A stretch of 17,972 nt of DNA. Source: an uncultured Mycoplasmatota bacterium. Lineage in GTDB: Bacteria > Bacillota_I > Bacilli_A > RF39 > UBA660. This document shows positions 13,230-17,972 of this stretch, piece by piece. The stretch spans positions 1-17,972 of the forward strand of contig URDT01000026.1 of the NCBI GenBank assembly GCA_900546745.1, read 5' to 3'. The notes under the pieces were generated by a model that saw only the letters and a program-made list of their open reading frames with translations, did not search any database and had not been told where the DNA came from. Each line of letters opens with the position of its first letter. The stretch's first letter is position 1. Made by a program: the position numbers and the translations under genes.

Positions 13230-15335
13230 TTGGATACAGCTTATCATACGAATATTATTGAAGCCATTCATAAAATTAAAGAGTTGGAAGCAATAGATAA
13301 TTCTGAAAGTCAAAAATTATTAGTTCAAAGTTTGGCAGATTTGATTTCAAGTTGTAGTGCTCTAATAAATGAGTTAGAGAAATCGAAAAATAAAGATAAT
13401 TATCAAACAATCAATATTCATATGAATATTTTAAATAATTTAAAAAATTATTTAAAACACTATCAAAGACAAAATAATTTAACGACACAAAAAGTGGCTA
13501 ATAATTCTTTTGAAGAAGAAGTAGAATTAACAGAAGATCAAATGAGTATTAAGGAAAGACTATTTGATTATGATATGAGTGGTTATTCAAAAGAAGATAT
13601 ATTATTTGCTTTTGGAAAATTTATTAAAAATGACGATATTCGACCAATGTCATCTGTTTTGAAATTTAGTAAAGAAATTGTTCAAGAATTGAATGAACAA
13701 GAAATTGATACAGAAGAATTAATTCAAGCTATTTATTATGTATGGGATTCTATTCGTTATCGTTTAACGATAGAACCAAAAGAACATAAAGAAACTAGAA
13801 GAGTATTAAAAGATATTAGAATTTTGTTTGATTTTATTATTAAAAATTACAAAGAAGACAAAAAGGCTACAAAACATGATTATTTATTTGATGTAGTAGA
13901 TTACTTTTTAAAATCAGAAGACGATTATATTTATTTAAAACAATTGACAAAAGAACTTCCTAAAGTTGTTAACACAAAACATAATATTCGAAAAAATGGA
14001 GAGATACAAGAAGAACATATTGTTGTTTATATTGTAAAACAATTTATTCGTAATTATAAAAAATTTCTTTGTAGTAAAAATGAACATTATGTTAATATTG
14101 ATTATTTAAAAAATGTTTATTTATTATTTACAAGAAACTATCAGCTTTATTTAACAGAAGAAGAAAAAAACAAGATAAATCAAATGCTAGGAACATTCAT
14201 GAATGAAGTCAATCATTCGCTTACTTCTTCTAAAAGAAAGAATAGAGTAAAAGAAGATTTAAAAGTCATGTATACTGATAAATTTTATATGCCAAGAAAA
14301 CTTTATTTAGAAAAAGAAATTGATGAGTATCGTTTAGAAAATAAAATGAATTCTATTTCTTATCAAATGGGTCAAGATATAAATTATAAACGTATGGATT
14401 TAACCGAAGAAACAGCGGTCACTTTAGGAAATGGTTTTCATGCTTATTCTATTGATAAGAAAGATGATTTGACAACCTTAAAGATTCATGTCGTTGATTT
14501 ATATAATTTATTTCTTCCTTATTCAGAATTAGATCGTTATTTATTTAATATGACATTAAAACAAGAAAAAATGGATTCTATGTTAACAAGAATGTTTATG
14601 ATGAAATCTGGTGAAACTTATCCAACAATTACTTATGAAATTACTTTCGATGAAAAAGGTAACTACAAGGATGAGCAAGGTAAAATGTTGAATTTTAATA
14701 TTTATCAAAGTAAGGTGAATGTTAAGAAAAATTATAGTGATTATCATTTGGTGTATGCTAAAGGTGATATTGTTTTTAAATCATATTTAGATTTATATCG
14801 AATTTCTATGATTAAAAATCATCAAAATTATAATCAATCCTTTTGTACTATCGATGTGGATCAATATTTTGAAGGAATTTTAAATGAAGCTATGATTCAA
14901 ACTTTCCAAAAAAATAAATTTCCTTTTATCTATAGTGGTATTTGTGATCAATCAGAAGAAGAATACGTTCGTATTATGAATCATATTAGCCATATTTTGA
15001 CTCGTTTAGAAAAAGAGGACTTTAATAAGATTTATCAAGTGATTAGTAAAAATAACGATGAGTATCATTATTCTTTAAAACCTTTTAAAGGCTCTTATGA
15101 CTTGAATATTATGAATCCTTTAAATTATGTAGGTATTTCAATTCAAAGATTTGTTCATGAATTTATTATTGATAATCGTCATACAATAGAAGAACAAAGA
15201 ATTGCCTTGAAAAAAATAACAAAACAATATGATGAGATGATTGCTACATTCAACTATTACCGTGATTATGTTGATAAAGATGTACTCAAAGCAAATATGG
15301 GTAAATTAGTGAAAGTTAAGAAAATGTTATTTTAA
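13230..15335 (+). CDS. RNB (RNase II/R)-like protein with degenerate active site, novel helical N-terminus
   Basis: The 701-residue protein has a helical, unassigned N-terminal half (1-375) and a C-terminal half that follows the RNB exoribonuclease order: TTLKIHVVDLYNLF (414 on; RNase R has LGVHIADVSHYV), YSELDRYLF (LDRE-like), TYEITFDEKGNY (S-x-T-F-D-x-G), KFPFIYSG (563 on; PFIYRVHE) and VGISIQRFVHEF (634 on; TSPIRRYPDL). The key residues are changed: where the family has the aspartate cluster D-x-x-D-x-D-D-A, this has DLTEETAV (390-397), and the first Arg of RRY is Gln639, with Arg640 kept. Catalysis is therefore unlikely. Cold-shock and S1 domains are not apparent. The start is a TTG with no clear Shine-Dalgarno; the first in-frame ATG is Met65. 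RNB homology is my pattern reading, not a search result. Confidence 0.72.
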   Translation: MDTAYHTNIIEAIHKIKELEAIDNSESQKLLVQSLADLISSCSALINELEKSKNKDNYQTINIHMNILNNLKNYLKHYQRQNNLTTQKVANNSFEEEVELTEDQMSIKERLFDYDMSGYSKEDILFAFGKFIKNDDIRPMSSVLKFSKEIVQELNEQEIDTEELIQAIYYVWDSIRYRLTIEPKEHKETRRVLKDIRILFDFIIKNYKEDKKATKHDYLFDVVDYFLKSEDDYIYLKQLTKELPKVVNTKHNIRKNGEIQEEHIVVYIVKQFIRNYKKFLCSKNEHYVNIDYLKNVYLLFTRNYQLYLTEEEKNKINQMLGTFMNEVNHSLTSSKRKNRVKEDLKVMYTDKFYMPRKLYLEKEIDEYRLENKMNSISYQMGQDINYKRMDLTEETAVTLGNGFHAYSIDKKDDLTTLKIHVVDLYNLFLPYSELDRYLFNMTLKQEKMDSMLTRMFMMKSGETYPTITYEITFDEKGNYKDEQGKMLNFNIYQSKVNVKKNYSDYHLVYAKGDIVFKSYLDLYRISMIKNHQNYNQSFCTIDVDQYFEGILNEAMIQTFQKNKFPFIYSGICDQSEEEYVRIMNHISHILTRLEKEDFNKIYQVISKNNDEYHYSLKPFKGSYDLNIMNPLNYVGISIQRFVHEFIIDNRHTIEEQRIALKKITKQYDEMIATFNYYRDYVDKDVLKANMGKLVKVKKMLF

Positions 15336-15339
15336 AGAA

Positions 15340-15367
15340 TTGACAAAGATAAAATAAGTGATACAAT
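15340..15367 (+). promoter_or_regulatory. Promoter of the T-box/thrS operon
   Basis: TTGACA (15340-15345), a 16-base spacer and TACAAT (15362-15367), directly after the stop of the preceding gene. The start point would be near 15374. No terminator separates it from the upstream gene, so readthrough from the dnaB operon may also enter the leader. Confidence 0.75.
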
Positions 15368-15373
15368 AAATTT

Positions 15374-15579
15374 AATGATTTTGATTAGGACATGGTTAAT
15401 TATTTTAATTTTTTAGAGAGTGAGTGTTTGGTGAAAACTCATAAAATAAATAATTAATTACTACCTATGAATTGGACTCGAAAGAGATTCCCGGTTATTC
15501 CGTTATCTTAAATTAAGTGAAACCTAGGATGGTACCGTGTTAAGCACTCCTTATATAGAAATATATAGGGAGTTTTTTT
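15374..15579 (+). promoter_or_regulatory. T-box leader (threonine-responsive riboswitch)
   Basis: This leader reads the charging state of a tRNA and controls termination before the downstream genes. Visible parts are the AGAGAG element (15415-15420) with GGTG in the distal Stem I, a specifier region with two adjacent Thr codons ACU-ACC (15460-15465), Stem III GGACTC-GAAA-GAG-at-TCC (15474-15491), and the T-box AGGATGGTACCGTG (15526-15539). The antiterminator pairs AGGA (15526-15529) with TCCT (15548-15551) and GTGT with GCAC, leaving UGGU to bind a tRNA ending ACCA. That pairing excludes the terminator at 15546-15579. Uncharged tRNA-Thr should therefore allow expression of the unknown 170-residue gene and thrS. 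The exact specifier frame (ACU or ACC) is inferred. Confidence 0.93.
15546..15579 (+). terminator. T-box leader terminator
   Basis: Positions 15546-15557 pair with 15562-15573 (one T-G wobble) around a GAAA tetraloop, followed by seven T (15573-15579). The left arm shares TCCT with the antiterminator. Confidence 0.92.
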
Positions 15580-15597
15580 GTTAAGGGGGAAAGTAGT

Positions 15598-16110
15598 ATG
15601 AAGAAGAAATTTTATGGGAGTGACGATGTTATATCTGTTTACAAATTTATGGAAATGTGTGGTTTACATTGTAGAACAAAAGGAAATCTTTATGTTTCTC
15701 ATGAAATTATGATGCGTAAGTTGAGAGATCGAAATAAAAAATTTGAAGATCAAATTATTGTTCCTGAAGTGGTTCCATTTCATTTAATTATTAAAGAAGA
15801 TGTTAAATCTGGTAAGATAATATTAGTAAGAGATGATAATAAAATAATTGAGGCTTATCGTATTCCTATTTTTGATTATTCTGTTCAAATGACAGAAGAA
15901 GAAAGAAGAACAATTAGAGAAAATTTAATTCAAGAACAATTAGAAAAAATAACAGAAAATATTATAAAGCCAGGTTATCAAAAATATCTTTATAGAAAAT
16001 CTAAAAAGAATACTGAAATCAATCAGGAAGATTTTACAGAAGATGAGGAATACGAAGTTACTGAAAAGAAAGTCAGAATCATGAAATTAGATAGAAAAAG
16101 ACATTATTAG
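15598..16110 (+). CDS. Unknown small protein, first gene under the threonine T-box
   Basis: The 170-residue soluble protein starts at ATG 15598 behind AAGGGGG (15583-15589). Residues 9-20 look helical and are followed by Cys21-x3-Cys25. A basic region has MRKLRDRNKKF, a central beta-like part has IIVPEVVPFHLII and GKIILVRDD, and the C-terminal half is a charged helix (TEEERRTIRE) with an acidic stretch (about 140-157). No signal or membrane segment is seen and I do not recognise the family. The stop overlaps the Shine-Dalgarno of thrS, so the two are co-transcribed and probably co-translated; both depend on uncharged tRNA-Thr. A link with tRNA or amino acid supply is suggested only by this context. 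Confidence 0.8.
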   Translation: MKKKFYGSDDVISVYKFMEMCGLHCRTKGNLYVSHEIMMRKLRDRNKKFEDQIIVPEVVPFHLIIKEDVKSGKIILVRDDNKIIEAYRIPIFDYSVQMTEEERRTIRENLIQEQLEKITENIIKPGYQKYLYRKSKKNTEINQEDFTEDEEYEVTEKKVRIMKLDRKRHY

Positions 16111-16121
16111 GAGGAAATAAA

Positions 16122-17888
16122 ATGATTAATATAAAAGAAAATGAACATTTAAGTAAAATGAATCACAGTTGTGCCCATCTTTTAGCACAAGCAGTAAAAC
16201 ATTTATATCCAAATGCTAAATTTTGGGTAGGTCCTGTTATTGAAGAAGGATTTTATTATGATATTGATTTAGGAGATCAAGTAATTACAGAAGAAGATTT
16301 ACCTAAGATAGAAAAAGAAATGAAAAAGATTTCTAAAGATGGAAAAAGAATTGTTAGACATGAACTTTCAAAAGAAGAAGCTTTAGAGATGTTTCAAGAT
16401 GATCCTTATAAGATTGATTTAATATCTAGGATGAATGAAGACGAAACTGTTATTACTTGTTATACACAAGGTGATTTTACAGATTTATGTCGTGGTCCTC
16501 ATGTTGATACAGTAAAAGAATTAAAGCATTTTAAATTGTTAAAAGTTAGTGGTGCTTACTGGAAAGGTGACGCTAAAAATAAAATGCTTCAAAGAATTTA
16601 TGGAGTTTGTTTTGAAACAGAAGAGGAGTTAGAAAAACATTTAGCTGATTTAGAAGATGCTAAACAAAGAGATCATAGAAAATTAGGTCGTGATCTTGGA
16701 ATATTCATGTTTGCTGATTTAGTAGGAAAAGGACTTCCTATGTGGCTTCCAAATGGATTTATTGTTAGAAGAACGTTAGTAGATTATATTACAGATAAAG
16801 AATTAAAATTAGGCTATAAGCATGTTATGACTCCATCTTTAGGAAATGTTGAATTATATAAAACATCAGGACATTGGGATCACTATAAAGAAGATATGTT
16901 TCCTGCTATGGAACTTGATGAAGAAGCTTATGTCCTTCGTCCAATGAATTGTCCTCATCATATGATGATATTTAAAAATAGTCTTCATTCTTACCGTGAT
17001 CTTCCAATTAAAATAGCTGAAATTGCAAATGATTTTAGATATGAAGCTAGTGGAGCTGTATGTGGAATAGAAAGAACTAGAGCATTTACTCAAAATGATT
17101 CTCATATTTTTTGTACAAAAGATCAAATTAAACAAGAAGTAAAAGGTGTTATCGATTTAATCTTAGATGTTTATAAAGATTTCAATTTTAAAGATTATCG
17201 TTTTAGATTATCATTAAGAGATAAAGAAAATCAAGAAAAATATTTTGGTAATGATGAATTATGGGAAAAATCAGAAAGAGAGTTAAAAGAAATTTTAACA
17301 GAATTAAATGTTGATTTTTATGAAGCAGAAGGAGAAGCTGCTTTCTATGGACCTAAAATTGATGTTCAAGTAAAATCAGCTATTGGACATGATGTTACAT
17401 TATCTACTGTTCAATTAGATTATCAATTACCAGAACGCTTTGATTTAAGTTATGTTAATGAATCTGGTGAAAAAGAAAGACCTGTTGTTATTCATAGAGC
17501 TATACTTGGTTCATTAGATCGTTTTATTGCTTTCTTATTAGAGGAAACAAAAGGCTTTTTACCTCTTTGGTTAGCACCAAATCAAGTAAAAATTATACCA
17601 GTTAATAATGAATATCATTTAGAGTATTCAAAAGAAATTTTAAGTCAACTAAAACAAAATAATATTCGTGTTTCTTTGGATGAAAGAGATGAAAAATTAG
17701 GTTACAAATTAAGAGAGAGTGTCTTAGAAAAAATTCCTTATATGGTAATTTTAGGACAAAAAGAGGTTGATGCTCATACAGTTTCTTATAGAAAAGCTGG
17801 TAGTCAAGAAACAACAACTGTAAGTATTCAAGAATTTATAGAACTATTACGTAATGAAATTGATAATAAAATTTATGAAGCTAAATAA
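16122..17888 (+). CDS. thrS: Threonyl-tRNA synthetase lacking the N-terminal TGS domain
   Basis: This 588-residue class II synthetase attaches threonine to tRNA-Thr. It begins directly with the N2 editing domain, whose zinc-like motif has His15-x3-His19 (HSCAH) and Cys123-x3-His127 (CRGPH), used to remove mischarged serine. The catalytic core has RPMNCPHH with zinc ligand Cys277, the motif 2 region NDFRYEASGA, QNDSHIFC and motif 3 HRAILGSLDRFIAFLLEE. The anticodon-binding domain runs from about residue 483 to the end. B. subtilis ThrS is about 643 residues; the missing 55-60 are the N1/TGS domain, which is absent rather than cut off, because AGGAGG (16109-16114) supports this ATG. Regulation is by the T-box upstream. 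Confidence 0.96.
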   Translation: MINIKENEHLSKMNHSCAHLLAQAVKHLYPNAKFWVGPVIEEGFYYDIDLGDQVITEEDLPKIEKEMKKISKDGKRIVRHELSKEEALEMFQDDPYKIDLISRMNEDETVITCYTQGDFTDLCRGPHVDTVKELKHFKLLKVSGAYWKGDAKNKMLQRIYGVCFETEEELEKHLADLEDAKQRDHRKLGRDLGIFMFADLVGKGLPMWLPNGFIVRRTLVDYITDKELKLGYKHVMTPSLGNVELYKTSGHWDHYKEDMFPAMELDEEAYVLRPMNCPHHMMIFKNSLHSYRDLPIKIAEIANDFRYEASGAVCGIERTRAFTQNDSHIFCTKDQIKQEVKGVIDLILDVYKDFNFKDYRFRLSLRDKENQEKYFGNDELWEKSERELKEILTELNVDFYEAEGEAAFYGPKIDVQVKSAIGHDVTLSTVQLDYQLPERFDLSYVNESGEKERPVVIHRAILGSLDRFIAFLLEETKGFLPLWLAPNQVKIIPVNNEYHLEYSKEILSQLKQNNIRVSLDERDEKLGYKLRESVLEKIPYMVILGQKEVDAHTVSYRKAGSQETTTVSIQEFIELLRNEIDNKIYEAK

Positions 17889-17894
17889 TTAAGT

Positions 17895-17923
17895 TTGTAT
17901 TAAACTAAATAATTTGTTATAAT
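17895..17923 (+). promoter_or_regulatory. Promoter facing out of the right edge
   Basis: TTGTAT (17895-17900), a 17-base spacer and TATAAT (17918-17923) preceded by TG (extended -10). It would drive a gene beyond the window; no open frame with a clear ribosome site begins before the edge. No strong terminator follows thrS; only a weak AGTTT/AAACT hairpin (17892-17906) is present. Confidence 0.65.
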
Positions 17924-17972
17924 GAAATTGTCAAAAGTAAATCATAATATAGTTTGTAATAGGCAAAATATC

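Noticed and set aside
16866..17135. 89-residue open frame on the minus strand (and a 71-residue one at 17602-17817)
   Set aside because: Both lie fully inside thrS and have low-complexity Phe/Ile/Ser composition typical of antisense frames.
17881..17914. 10-bp direct repeat CTAAATAATT (17881-17890 and 17905-17914)
   Set aside because: Short and made almost only of A and T; expected by chance in this composition.
1..17972. CRISPR array, insertion sequence ends or rRNA
   Set aside because: No regularly spaced repeats, no transposase and no rRNA-like sequence were seen on either strand.

Overview
The window is strongly A+T-rich bacterial chromosome, with Shine-Dalgarno sites of the AGGAG/AGGTGA type and sigma-A-like promoters (TTGACA-16/17-TATAAT). 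It carries Bacilli-specific replication genes: a DnaB/DnaD-type helicase co-loader, the DnaI loader, a PHP-degenerate DnaE and a tRNA-sensing T-box before thrS. This points to a low-GC Firmicutes/Mycoplasmatota-like member of the Bacilli, probably an uncultured gut lineage such as the RF39 or Erysipelotrichales neighbourhood. The species assignment is inference. No full-length gene here stops at UGA, yet none needs UGA read as Trp, so the standard bacterial code fits.

Layout. (1) Positions 1-1231 hold the tail of an unknown gene, a tyrosine recombinase and a tRNA-Gly(UCC) on the minus strand. The recombinase gene runs towards the 3' end of the tRNA, the usual geometry at one end of an integrative element whose body would lie to the left. 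(2) Positions 1354-3902 form a two-gene operon: a small membrane protein and a membrane sensor with two solute-binding-like domains and a degenerate GGDEF domain. The terminator hairpin overlaps the last codons. (3) Positions 3937-4785 encode a YihY/BrkB-family membrane protein, followed by a short structured non-coding stretch and a terminator facing rpmB. (4) rpmB (minus) and dnaE (plus) are divergent from nearly back-to-back promoters. (5) Positions 8241-10229 encode a large prepilin-like surface protein with a C-terminal part resembling the FGE-sulfatase/C-type-lectin fold. (6) Positions 10320-17888 hold dnaB-dnaI, two genes without a clear name, then a threonine T-box leader, a small unknown gene and thrS.

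How the genes fit together. DnaB and DnaI load the replicative helicase and DnaE is a replicative polymerase, so chromosome replication is the main theme, with translation (L28, ThrS, tRNA-Gly) second. The order dnaB-dnaI-x-T-box-thrS matches the Bacillus subtilis order dnaB-dnaI-ytxB-ytxC-thrS, but the middle slots hold different genes.

Most novel item: the 701-residue protein at 13230-15335. Its C-terminal half reads like an RNase II/R (RNB) catalytic domain whose catalytic aspartates and first active-site arginine have been replaced, joined to a long helical N-terminal region instead of the usual cold-shock and S1 domains. It looks like an RNB pseudoenzyme next to the helicase-loader genes. 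Other points of interest are the degenerate GGDEF sensor, the prepilin/lectin-fold fusion, a 27-bp near-identical repeat at both ends of the integrase gene, and the unknown gene under threonine T-box control.
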